Under the pieces are notes generated by a model. The model ran no database searches, was not told the DNA's origin, and worked only from the letters and a program-made list of their open reading frames with translations. DNA of 64,000 nt from Streptomyces sp. NBC_00425. Its GTDB lineage: Bacteria; Actinomycetota; Actinomycetes; Streptomycetales; Streptomycetaceae. The translations under genes were made by a program, and so were the position numbers. Where the stretch lies: positions 5,580,001 through 5,644,000 of the forward strand of contig NZ_CP107928.1 in NCBI RefSeq assembly GCF_036030735.1, read 5' to 3'. Below, piece by piece: positions 44,927-52,387 of this stretch. How positions within the stretch are numbered: the first letter of the stretch is position 1; each line of letters begins with the position of its first letter.

Positions 44927-45397
44927 CTAGCGGGCGCGGTCCGCCGTCGGGTGGGCCCGCTCCGCGAGACCCCACAGCTCCTCGCGCAGCCGCGCGACCT
45001 CCGCCGTCTCCAGTCCCGTCGATGCGAGCAGCGCCCCGGGGACGCGCTCCGCACGCCGCCTCAGCTCCTCGCCGGGGCCGGTGCACGCCACCAGCACCGA
45101 GCGCTCGTCGTGCGCCGCGCGCTCCCGGCGCACCAGCCCCGCCGCCTCCAGGCGCTTCAGCAGCGGCGACATAGTGCCGTAGTCCAGCCGCAGCGCCGAC
45201 GCCAGGTCCTTGACCCTCGTCTCGCCCCGCTCCCACAGCACCAGCAGCACGAGGTACTGCGGGTAGGTCAGGCCCAGCTCGTCCAGCAGCGGCCGGTAGG
45301 CGGCGGTCACCGCGCGCTGGGCCGCGTACAGCGCGAAGCAGAGCTGCTCGTCGAGGAGCAGCAGCGAACGGTCGGCGGCGGGTTCCTCGTCAGTCAC
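44927..45397 (-). CDS. ohrR: MarR family organic-peroxide sensor OhrR
   Basis: Redox-sensing repressor of 156 residues. The reactive Cys is in the typical OhrR opening LLLLDEQLCFALYAAQRAV; the winged helix-turn-helix holds RVKDLASALRLDYGTMSPLLKRLEAAGLVRRERAAHDERSVLV. It should repress ohr, encoded next. The start GTG 45397 overlaps the stop of cbiO (GTGA), yet a GACAAT box sits six bases upstream inside cbiO, so it may be both co-translated and transcribed on its own. Confidence 0.92.
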   Translation of the reverse strand: MTDEEPAADRSLLLLDEQLCFALYAAQRAVTAAYRPLLDELGLTYPQYLVLLVLWERGETRVKDLASALRLDYGTMSPLLKRLEAAGLVRRERAAHDERSVLVACTGPGEELRRRAERVPGALLASTGLETAEVARLREELWGLAERAHPTADRAR

Positions 45398-46233
45398 GCG
45401 CCCATTGTCGCGGAGCGCGGGTCGAACCCGAAGGGCAGCTCCAGGCGGTGGGCGCGCATGAGGGCGTCGTCGGCGAGCAGCTCGCCCGTCGGGCCGTCCG
45501 CCGCGATCACGCCCTCGCTGAGGACCAGGGCGCGCGGGCAGAGCTCGAGGGCGTACGGCAGGTCGTGCGTGACCATCAGCACCGTGACGTCCAACGCCCG
45601 CAGGATGTCGGCCAGTTCACGGCGTGAGGCGGGGTCGAGGTTGGAGGACGGCTCGTCCAGGACGAGGATCTCCGGTTCCATCGCGAGGACCGTCGCGACG
45701 GCCACCCGACGCCGCTGCCCGAAGGAGAGGTGGTGCGGCGGACGGTCCTTGAACTCCGCCATGCCCACCTGCGTGAGCGCGTGGTCGACCCGCGCCTCCA
45801 GCGCGGCCCCCTTCAGTCCGGCGGCCGCCGGCCCGAACGCCACGTCCTCGCGGACGGTCGGCATGAACAGCTGGTCGTCCGGGTCCTGGAAGACGATGCC
45901 GACCTTGCGCCGGATCTCGGCCATGTGCCGCTTGTCCACGGGCAGTCCGGCCACCGTCACCGTGCCCGCTCCGCCGGTCAGGATGCCGTTCAGGTGCAGC
46001 ACGAGCGTCGTCTTGCCGGCGCCGTTCGGCCCGAGCAGTGCGACCCGCTCCCCGCGCGCGACGGAGAAGTCCACGCCGAACAGGGCCTGGTGGCCGTCGG
46101 GGTAGGCGAAGGCGAGGCCGGCCACGTCGAGGGAGGCCGCCACCTCGGGGGAGGCAGCCAGGTCGGAGGAGGGCGTCATGTCGGGGGATGCCGTCATGTC
46201 GGGGGAGGGCGTCACATCGGTCACAGAGTCCAT
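45394..46233 (-). CDS. cbiO: ECF transporter ATP-binding subunit (CbiO/NikO)
   Basis: ATPase of a cobalt or nickel energy-coupling-factor importer, 279 residues. Walker A is GPNGAGKTT, Q-loop FQDPDDQLF (typical of CbiO), signature LSFGQRRRVAVA, Walker B ILVLDEPSSNLDP, and the switch His is in VTHDL. An unusual ~35-residue N-terminal extension repeats SPDMT-like units, built from 18-bp DNA repeats (about 46140-46230). ATG 46233 lies inside the end of cbiQ (13-nt overlap). Confidence 0.93.
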   Translation of the reverse strand: MDSVTDVTPSPDMTASPDMTPSSDLAASPEVAASLDVAGLAFAYPDGHQALFGVDFSVARGERVALLGPNGAGKTTLVLHLNGILTGGAGTVTVAGLPVDKRHMAEIRRKVGIVFQDPDDQLFMPTVREDVAFGPAAAGLKGAALEARVDHALTQVGMAEFKDRPPHHLSFGQRRRVAVATVLAMEPEILVLDEPSSNLDPASRRELADILRALDVTVLMVTHDLPYALELCPRALVLSEGVIAADGPTGELLADDALMRAHRLELPFGFDPRSATMGA

Positions 46234-46982
46234 CCCAACACGCAGACGACGAGAGCGGTGAACGGGAGGGTCAGCGCGTACGACCACTGGGCCCGGGACG
46301 CGGTCACCTCGTCGATCACCGGCATGGAACCCGCGTACCCCCGGCTGATCATGGCCAGGTGCACGCGTTCGCCGCGCTCGTAGGAGCGGATGAACAGCGC
46401 GCCCGCCGACTTCGCGAGGACCCCCCAGTGCCGCACCCCCCGGGCCTCGAAGCCGCGTGACTCCCGGGCGATCCGCATGCGCCGCATCTCGTCCGCGATG
46501 ACGTCGCCGTAGCGGATCATGAAGGAGGCGATCTGCACGAGCAGCGGCGGCAGCCTCAGCCGCTGCAACCCGAGCAGCAGCTCGCGCAGTTCGGTGGTGG
46601 AGGCCAGCAGCACGGACGCGGCGACGCCCAGGGTGCCCTTCGCGAGCACGTTCCAGGCGCCCCACAGTCCGTCGACGCTGAGGGACAGCCCGAGGACGTC
46701 CACCCGCTCGCCCTCCGCCACGAACGGCATCAGCACGGCGAACGCGACGAAGGGGGCCTCGATCAGCAGCCGCTTCAGCAGGAGGCCGGCGGGCACGCGC
46801 GCGCGATGCGCGACGAAGGCCAGCAGCAGCGCGTACAGGCCGAACGCCCACATCGCCTCCCGGGGCGTCGACACCACGACGACCACGAACGCGAGGACGG
46901 CGGCCAGCTTGGTGTGCGGCGGCAGACCGTGCACGGGCGAGTGTCCGTGCAGGTAGAGGCGGTGGGCGTGACCTGCTCCCAT
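46221..46982 (-). CDS. cbiQ: ECF transporter transmembrane subunit (CbiQ/NikQ)
   Basis: The T component that couples ATPase to substrate subunit. 253 residues with about five helices; the CbiQ signature is seen in RMRIARESRGFEARG and LFIRSYERGERVHLAMISRGY, the two ARG-type cytoplasmic helices that bind CbiO. The N-terminus HSPVHGLPPHTKLAAVLAF is typical. ATG 46982 starts five bases after the cbiM stop. Confidence 0.93.
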   Translation of the reverse strand: MGAGHAHRLYLHGHSPVHGLPPHTKLAAVLAFVVVVVSTPREAMWAFGLYALLLAFVAHRARVPAGLLLKRLLIEAPFVAFAVLMPFVAEGERVDVLGLSLSVDGLWGAWNVLAKGTLGVAASVLLASTTELRELLLGLQRLRLPPLLVQIASFMIRYGDVIADEMRRMRIARESRGFEARGVRHWGVLAKSAGALFIRSYERGERVHLAMISRGYAGSMPVIDEVTASRAQWSYALTLPFTALVVCVLGWTL

Positions 46983-46987
46983 GGCCG

Positions 46988-48046
46988 TCAGACGCTCTCT
47001 ACGGCCGTGGGGGACGCGTCCGCGCCGCGTCGCCTGCGCACCGCCCAGAACACCGCGCTGCCCCCGACGACGGTCGCGCCGACGCCGATGACGCCGGCGA
47101 GGCCGCCGGACAGGCGGGCGTTCGTGACGTCCTTGACGCCGTAGTCGGCGAGCGGGGAGTCGGAGGTCGCGTGCTTCCCGGTCTTCGCGTCGATGCCCTT
47201 GTCGGCGGCGACCTTCTCCAGGCCGTCGGGGCTCGCGGAGGCGTAGAAGCTGACGAATCCGGCCAGCACGAGGGACGTGACCAGGCCCGTCGCCCACAGC
47301 GTGCGCCGGGACGTGCGCGCCGCCGCCGGGACGGCGGGCGCCCTGTCGGCCGCCGGGGCGTCGACGAGTTCGCCGTTCACCCGCAGTCGGAGGGTCTGCC
47401 GCAGGTCGCGGGCGCCGTGGACGAGGTCCGGCCGCACCGCGAGCACGGCGCCCACGGTCAGCGCGGTGATCACGGCCTCGCCGATGCCGATCAGCACATG
47501 CACGCCGATCATGGCGGTGGCGACCTTGCCGATCGCCACGTCGGTGGTGCCGCCGATCCAGTACAGGAACGTGAAGGCCACGGCGGCGGCGGGCACGGAC
47601 AGCGCGGCGGCGACGAACGACGCGGCCGTGACGGACCGGCGCCCGCGCGGCAGCACCTTCACCAGGCCGCGGAAGACGGCGTACGCGACGACCGTCGTCA
47701 CGATGGCCATGTCGGTGATGTTCACGCCGAGGGCGGTGAGTCCGCCGTCGGCGAAGAGGACGCCCTGCATGAGCAGGACGACGGACACGCACAGGACCCC
47801 GGTGAAGGGGCCCACCAGTATCGCGGCGAGCGCGCCGCCGAGCAGATGGCCGCTGGTCCCCGCCGCGACGGGGAAGTTGAGCATCTGCACGGCGAAGATG
47901 AAGGCCGCGACGAGGCCGGCCAGGGGCGCGGTCCGGTCGTCGAGCTCGCGCCGCGCACCCCGCAGGCTCACGGCGATGGCGCCGGCGGCGACGACTGCGG
48001 TCACGGCGGAGGTCGGGGCGTTGATGAATCCGTCGGGTACGTGCAC
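46988..48046 (-). CDS. cbiM: ECF transporter substrate subunit CbiM with fused CbiN-like domain
   Basis: Metal-binding subunit of a cobalt or nickel importer, 352 residues. The N-terminus is M-H-VPDGFINAP, where His2 with other residues ligates the metal in CbiM/NikM. Six to seven helices follow with SGHLLGGALAAILVGPF. After a linker, the C-terminal part (about 230-350) has two more helices and a PDGLE motif, i.e. a CbiN/NikN-like domain fused in. GTG 48046 is set by the MHVPDGF start and by a -10 box TATCAT six bases before it. No cobalamin riboswitch precedes it. Confidence 0.93.
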   Translation of the reverse strand: MHVPDGFINAPTSAVTAVVAAGAIAVSLRGARRELDDRTAPLAGLVAAFIFAVQMLNFPVAAGTSGHLLGGALAAILVGPFTGVLCVSVVLLMQGVLFADGGLTALGVNITDMAIVTTVVAYAVFRGLVKVLPRGRRSVTAASFVAAALSVPAAAVAFTFLYWIGGTTDVAIGKVATAMIGVHVLIGIGEAVITALTVGAVLAVRPDLVHGARDLRQTLRLRVNGELVDAPAADRAPAVPAAARTSRRTLWATGLVTSLVLAGFVSFYASASPDGLEKVAADKGIDAKTGKHATSDSPLADYGVKDVTNARLSGGLAGVIGVGATVVGGSAVFWAVRRRRGADASPTAVESV

Positions 48047-48083
48047 CCGACGATGATAGTGGCTTGATGCGAACCATTCGCAA
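48047..48083 (-). promoter_or_regulatory. leaderless cbiM promoter with Nur-like operator
   Basis: On the minus strand TATCAT (48053-48058) stands six bases before the cbiM GTG. Further upstream, at 48067-48083, lies TTGCGA-N5-TCGCAT, close to the Streptomyces Nur box TTGCAA-N5-TTGCAA. The palindrome covers about -21 to -37, where a repressor would block polymerase. This fits nickel-responsive control. Confidence 0.6.
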
Positions 48084-48140
48084 GAGCGAGAACCTTGTGT
48101 ATCGCAGAGCGTTGCAGTGCGCCGGAGCGCGTCGCGGGGC

Positions 48141-48205
48141 ATCCGTAGTGAATCCGCGGTGAATCCGCGGTGAATCCGCGGTGATCCGCAGTGGATCCGC
48201 AGCGC
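48141..48205. repeat. tandem 10-11-bp repeats upstream of cbiM and ssgE
   Basis: Six consecutive units of 10-11 bp (ATCCGCGGTGA; first unit ATCCGTAGTGA, last ones ATCCGCAGTGG and ATCCGCAGCGC). The period equals one helical turn, so repeated sites would face the same side of the DNA. The block lies between divergent genes, 95-159 nt from the cbiM start and 116-180 nt from the ssgE start. Confidence 0.8.
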
Positions 48206-48320
48206 ATCGCACAGATGAGATACGCCTGCTCGAAGGAGCGTATTGCGGAAAATGTGGGACATTGGAAGGGAGTGGACGCACAGCTTCCGCACAGGTCACG
48301 CTGCGTGAGAGGGTCGGCCG

Positions 48321-48704
48321 ATGTCCGTAGTCGAACAGTACGCGCGAGCCCATATCGTCACCGACGCCGACCAGGTCGAGGAGGAACGGACGGCCGTTCC
48401 CGTCGTCCTGCGCTACGACCCGGACAGCGACCCCCGCTCGGTGCGGGTCGGACTGCCCGACCGCCACGAGTGGACGTTCTCCCGCACGCTCCTCGAACAG
48501 GGCCTGCGCGCCCCGACCGGCACCGGAGAGGTCCGGGTCTGGCCGTGCGGGCGCGTCCAGGCGATCGTGGAGTTCCATTCCGCGCACGGCGTCTCGGTCG
48601 TCCAGTTCGAGTCGAAGACGCTGCTGCGGTTCCTGCGCCGCACCTACACGGCCACCGCCGCCAAGGCCTCGGCCACGTCACGGCAGCAGACCGTCAGTCA
48701 CTAG
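48321..48704 (+). CDS. ssgE: SsgA-like sporulation/cell division protein, probably SsgE
   Basis: SALP (SsgA-like) family proteins exist only in morphologically complex actinomycetes and control septum placement and spore release. The 127 residues show the family core PVVLRYDPDSDPRSVRVGL, HEWTFSRTLLEQGL, PTGTGEVRVWP and TLLRFLRRTYTATAA. The N-terminal MSVVEQYARAHIVTDADQ and its place beside two penicillin-binding protein genes agree with SsgE, a paralogue linked to spore separation. ATG 48321 with GAGAGGG upstream. Family certain, paralogue letter less so. Confidence 0.85.
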   Translation: MSVVEQYARAHIVTDADQVEEERTAVPVVLRYDPDSDPRSVRVGLPDRHEWTFSRTLLEQGLRAPTGTGEVRVWPCGRVQAIVEFHSAHGVSVVQFESKTLLRFLRRTYTATAAKASATSRQQTVSH

Positions 48705-48803
48705 GCGCGTTGCACACCCCGATGCCCCGGTGTGCCCCGAGGCCTTCCGAGGCCCCCGGCGCCGCGGGAACGGGTCCGTGGCCCGTTCGCGCGGTCCCGG
48801 CTG

Positions 48804-50483
48804 TCAGCCGCCCAGCCGCAGCAGCGCCGCCACGATCGGGCCGGCCGTGTCCCCGCCGTGGCCGCCCGCCTGGACGACGCCCGCGGCCGCCAGGTCGCCG
48901 CGGTAGGCGGTGAACCAGCCGTTGGGCTTGTCCTGGTTGTCGACCTCTGCGGAGCCCGTCTTGGCGCCGTAGTCGGGGCCGAGGCCGGACATCGCCTCGG
49001 CGGCGGTGCCGGCCGCGGCGGTGTAGTTCATCAGCTCCCGCAGCTGGGACAGCGTGGCCGCCGACATCGTGCGTGACGCCTTCGCCAGCGCGCGGTCGTC
49101 CACGGACGGGGCGACCAGGTACGGCTGGTGGAAGGAGCCCGACTTCACGGTCGCGGCGACCGATGCCATGTTCAGCGGGTTCATCCGGACCCCGCCCTGG
49201 CCGATCAGCGAGGCCGCCATCTGCGCCTTCGACTGCACCGGCACCGAACCGTCGAAGGACGGGACGCCGATCGCCCAGTTGTTCATCGACAGACCGAACA
49301 CCTGCTGCGCCTGCTTGGTCAGGCTGTCGTCGTCCAGCTCCGGCGCCTGGCTGATGAAGGCGGTGTTGCAGGAGCGCGCGAAACTCGCCTTGAACGTGCC
49401 GCCGGTGATCTCGAAGTCGTCGTCGTTGTGGAACTTCCAGCCGCCGTAGGTGAACGTCTTGGGGCAGGGGTGCGTCTTGTCCGCCGACGCCAGGTCCTTC
49501 TCGATGAGCAGCGACGACGTGACGACCTTCATCGTGGAGCCGGGCGCCAGCGAGCCGTTGAACGCGGTGTTGAAGCCGTGACCGGCGTTGGCCACGGCGA
49601 GGATCTCGCCCGTGGAGGGGCGCAGCACGACGACCGACGACTTCGCGGTCTTCGCCACCTGCTGCTCGGCGGCCGCCTGGAGGGCCGCGCTCAGCGTGGT
49701 CTTCACGGTGCCCGGCGTGCCCTTGCTGAGCTCCAGCAGCGTCTTGTCGGAGGCCTTCTTCGCCTTGGCCGCCTTGCCTCGGACGACCTGGAGCTCGACG
49801 CCCGCCTTGCCGCCGGCCTTCTTGCCGTACTTCTCCCGCAGTCCGTCCAGCACCGGTGCCAGGGAGGGGTACTTCGCGGTCGTCAGCTCACCGCCGTCGC
49901 GGTCGACGGCCTTGACCGGCGGGGTCCCGGACGCGCCGGTGACGAGCCGGTCGCCGTCCTGCAGATCCGGGTGGACGACCGAGGCGTGCCAGTCGACCTG
50001 CGCCTTCCCGTTCTTCGGATTGCGGACCACGGTGAGCGCACTGGCGTACGACAGTGGCTTGCTGACGTCCTTGTACGTCACCGTGCCCTTCACCGAGAAC
50101 GGGACTCTGGCGCCCTTGGCCTCCCCGGCGCCGAGGGCGACGCCCATGACGTGGGCGTCCTTGCCGTAGCCGGTCAGCAGGGCGGAGGCGGCCGCGGAGT
50201 CGTCCGTGGCGGCGGCCGCCTGGGCCACCTTGCCCCCCTGCCAGGCCGTGAGGAACCGCTCGGCCACGGCCTTGGCCTCGGCCGCCGACGGCGGGTCGGC
50301 CCTGACCCGCGGCACCTGCTTGCCGTTTGCGGCCGCGGCGGAACCGTCGTCGGCCGCCGCCCCGCCGCCGTACAGGGCGTAGACGCCGAACCCGGCGCCC
50401 GCGACCACGACGGCGATCATGCCGCCGGCCACGGCGGGACGCCGCTTGCTGCGCTGCTCTTCGACGCGCCTTCTCTTGCCCAC
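48804..50483 (-). CDS. penicillin-binding transpeptidase, paralogue 1
   Basis: Class B-type PBP that cross-links peptidoglycan. An N-terminal membrane anchor (about 18-40), an NTF2-like MecA-N domain (about 65-180), and a transpeptidase domain follow with all three motifs: APGSTMKVV (SxxK), SCNTAF (SxN) and AKTGSAE (KTG). 559 residues. It is paralogous to the next gene along its full length, a tandem duplication. ATG/GTG start at 50483 begins MGKRRRVEEQ. Confidence 0.93.
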   Translation of the reverse strand: MGKRRRVEEQRSKRRPAVAGGMIAVVVAGAGFGVYALYGGGAAADDGSAAAANGKQVPRVRADPPSAAEAKAVAERFLTAWQGGKVAQAAAATDDSAAASALLTGYGKDAHVMGVALGAGEAKGARVPFSVKGTVTYKDVSKPLSYASALTVVRNPKNGKAQVDWHASVVHPDLQDGDRLVTGASGTPPVKAVDRDGGELTTAKYPSLAPVLDGLREKYGKKAGGKAGVELQVVRGKAAKAKKASDKTLLELSKGTPGTVKTTLSAALQAAAEQQVAKTAKSSVVVLRPSTGEILAVANAGHGFNTAFNGSLAPGSTMKVVTSSLLIEKDLASADKTHPCPKTFTYGGWKFHNDDDFEITGGTFKASFARSCNTAFISQAPELDDDSLTKQAQQVFGLSMNNWAIGVPSFDGSVPVQSKAQMAASLIGQGGVRMNPLNMASVAATVKSGSFHQPYLVAPSVDDRALAKASRTMSAATLSQLRELMNYTAAAGTAAEAMSGLGPDYGAKTGSAEVDNQDKPNGWFTAYRGDLAAAGVVQAGGHGGDTAGPIVAALLRLGG

Positions 50484-50588
50484 TGCGTGCGATCCTCCGG
50501 ATCCCCTGGGGCTTCCCCCCGCCCCGCTGCCCTCGTTGCCCTCACCGACCCCAACGACGGCAACAGCCTAGAGTCCCGTCGCGGGGGA

Positions 50589-50608
50589 GTGACGTCATAG
50601 GTGACGTC
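50589..50608. promoter_or_regulatory. direct repeat GTGACGTC upstream of PBP paralogue 1
   Basis: GTGACGTC occurs at 50589-50596 and again at 50601-50608, a 12-bp period; the first copy is part of the perfect palindrome TGACGTCA. Between them on the minus strand lies CTATGAC, a possible -10. It sits in the 143-nt gap between the two PBP genes. Confidence 0.4.
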
Positions 50609-50626
50609 GGCCACTTCGGTTCCGGG

Positions 50627-52261
50627 TCAGCCGGCCCGCAGCACCTCCACGACGATCGGCCCCGACGCGTCGACGCCGTGGCCGCCGTCCTGGGTCATGG
50701 CGGCGGCCGCGACATCGCCCCGGTAGCCGGTGAACCAGCTGTCGGACCGGGCCTGTCCGTCGACCTCGGCGGAGCCGGTCTTCGCGCCGATGCGGCCGCT
50801 CAGACCGGCCATGACCTGGGCCGCGGTGCCGCTGGTCGCGGTCCGGTTCATCATGGAGCGCAGCTGCTGGACGGTGCCCGCGGACAGTCCCTTCGCGTGG
50901 GCCGGGTCGCGGCCGTCGAGGCCCAGCGGCACGATCACCGGCTGCCGGAAGGCTCCGGTCATCGCGGTCGCGGTCACCGAGGCCATGTTCAGCGGGTTCA
51001 TCTGGACCTTGCCCTGGCCGATCAGGCCGGCCGCAGTGTCCGGGCCGCCGGCCGCCGGGACGGAGCCGTCGAACGACGGGATGCCGGTCTGCCAGTCGAG
51101 GCCGATGCCGAAGTGGTCCCGGGCCTCGTTCGTCAGCGAGTCGACCTTCACCTCGTCCGCGAACTTCACGAACGCCGTGTTGCAGGAGCGGGCGAAGCTC
51201 TCGGAGAGGGTCGCCCCCTCGTCGGGCTTCATGCCCTTGATGTTCTTGAAGGTCTGGCTCTCGGAGACGGCCGAGGACGGGCAGGGCGCGGGTCCGTTCG
51301 CGGTGGTGAGCCCGTTGTCGATGAGGGTGGCCGCGCTGACGATCTTCATCGTGGAGCCGGGTGCGACCTCGCCCAGGAACGCGGCGTTCCAGCCGTCGGC
51401 GCGGTTGTTGGCGACGGCCAGGATCTCGCCGGTGCTCGGCTTGACCGCCACCACCGACGACTCGGGGTACTTCTGGACCGCCTTCTCCGCCGCCGCCTGC
51501 ACGTTCGCGCTGAGGGTCGTGGGGAGCCTGCCCGCCTTGCCCTCGGCGAGGGTCAGCAGCGGGGTGTCGGCGGTTTCGGCGGTGGCGTGCCGGATCGCCA
51601 GCTCGATGCCCGGCGTCCCGCCCGCCTTCGCCCCGTACTTGGCGCGCAACTGGTCCAGGACCGGCCCGAGGGAGGGGTACTTGTCCTTCGTCAGCACCTT
51701 GCCGTCCCGGTCCACGGCCTCGATCGACGGCGCCGACGAGTCGCCCGTGACCAGGGTGTCGTCCATGTTCTTGAGCGCGGGATGGACGACCGACGGCTGC
51801 CAGTCGACCAGCGCCTTGCCGGTGGTGACGCCCCGCACGACCGTCAGCCGGCTCCGGTAGGCGAGCGGCTTGGACTTCCCGTCGTACGACACCGTCGCCT
51901 TCACGGAGAACGGCACGCTGTCGCCGGCCGCTCTGCCCGGTGTGATCTTCACGGCCGTGATGTGCGCGGCCTGGCCGTACGAGGTCAGCAGCGGCCCGGC
52001 CTTCGCCGCGTTGTTGGTGAGATCGGCGGCGGTGGTGGCCTGCCCCTTCTCCCAGGCGGCGAAGAACGCGGCGCTGGTGTCCTTCACCTCGGAGTCGCTC
52101 GGTGGTCCGCTCTTCACGGCCACCGGCTCCGCGCCTCCCGACCCGCCGCTCCCGCCGGTGTCGCTCAGCGCGCTCACGATGTTGAACGCCCCGTAGCCGG
52201 CCCCGCCCACCATCACGGCGAACACCGAGCCGACTATGGCCGCCTTGGCCCCCTTACGCAT
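50627..52261 (-). CDS. penicillin-binding transpeptidase, paralogue 2
   Basis: Same architecture as the gene downstream: membrane anchor (about 8-28), NTF2-like domain (about 48-165), transpeptidase with APGSTMKIV, SCNTAF and AKTGSAE. 544 residues. Shared blocks such as NPLNMASV and KYPSLGPVLD/KYPSLAPVLD confirm the duplication; the surrounding residues have diverged, so the duplication is old. ATG 52261 has a GGGGAGGACG-type purine-rich leader. A perfect 22-bp palindrome lies 45 nt upstream. Confidence 0.93.
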   Translation of the reverse strand: MRKGAKAAIVGSVFAVMVGGAGYGAFNIVSALSDTGGSGGSGGAEPVAVKSGPPSDSEVKDTSAAFFAAWEKGQATTAADLTNNAAKAGPLLTSYGQAAHITAVKITPGRAAGDSVPFSVKATVSYDGKSKPLAYRSRLTVVRGVTTGKALVDWQPSVVHPALKNMDDTLVTGDSSAPSIEAVDRDGKVLTKDKYPSLGPVLDQLRAKYGAKAGGTPGIELAIRHATAETADTPLLTLAEGKAGRLPTTLSANVQAAAEKAVQKYPESSVVAVKPSTGEILAVANNRADGWNAAFLGEVAPGSTMKIVSAATLIDNGLTTANGPAPCPSSAVSESQTFKNIKGMKPDEGATLSESFARSCNTAFVKFADEVKVDSLTNEARDHFGIGLDWQTGIPSFDGSVPAAGGPDTAAGLIGQGKVQMNPLNMASVTATAMTGAFRQPVIVPLGLDGRDPAHAKGLSAGTVQQLRSMMNRTATSGTAAQVMAGLSGRIGAKTGSAEVDGQARSDSWFTGYRGDVAAAAMTQDGGHGVDASGPIVVEVLRAG

Positions 52262-52305
52262 GGTCCGCGTCCTCCCCGTCCTCCCCGTGGCGACCCTCGC
52301 GGGTC

Positions 52306-52327
52306 TTTTCTGAACGCGTTCAGAAAA
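52306..52327. promoter_or_regulatory. perfect 22-bp palindrome upstream of PBP paralogue 2
   Basis: TTTTCTGAACG is followed without spacer by its exact reverse complement. The core TGAACGCGTTCA resembles TetR-family operators. It lies 45-66 nt before the PBP start. Further upstream on the minus strand, GGAAAC (52375-52380) and CGTC (52354-52357) are 17 nt apart, a possible ECF (sigma-E-like) promoter. No TetR gene adjoins. Confidence 0.65.
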
Positions 52328-52387
52328 CCGCGCTCAGCCTCACAGTAAGCGCTGACGTGGCGCACGGGGCGGGAGTTTCCGCAATCG

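Noticed and set aside
48047..48320. Cobalamin riboswitch upstream of cbiM
   Set aside because: No B12-box-like segment was found and the promoter appears leaderless, leaving no 5' leader for a riboswitch.
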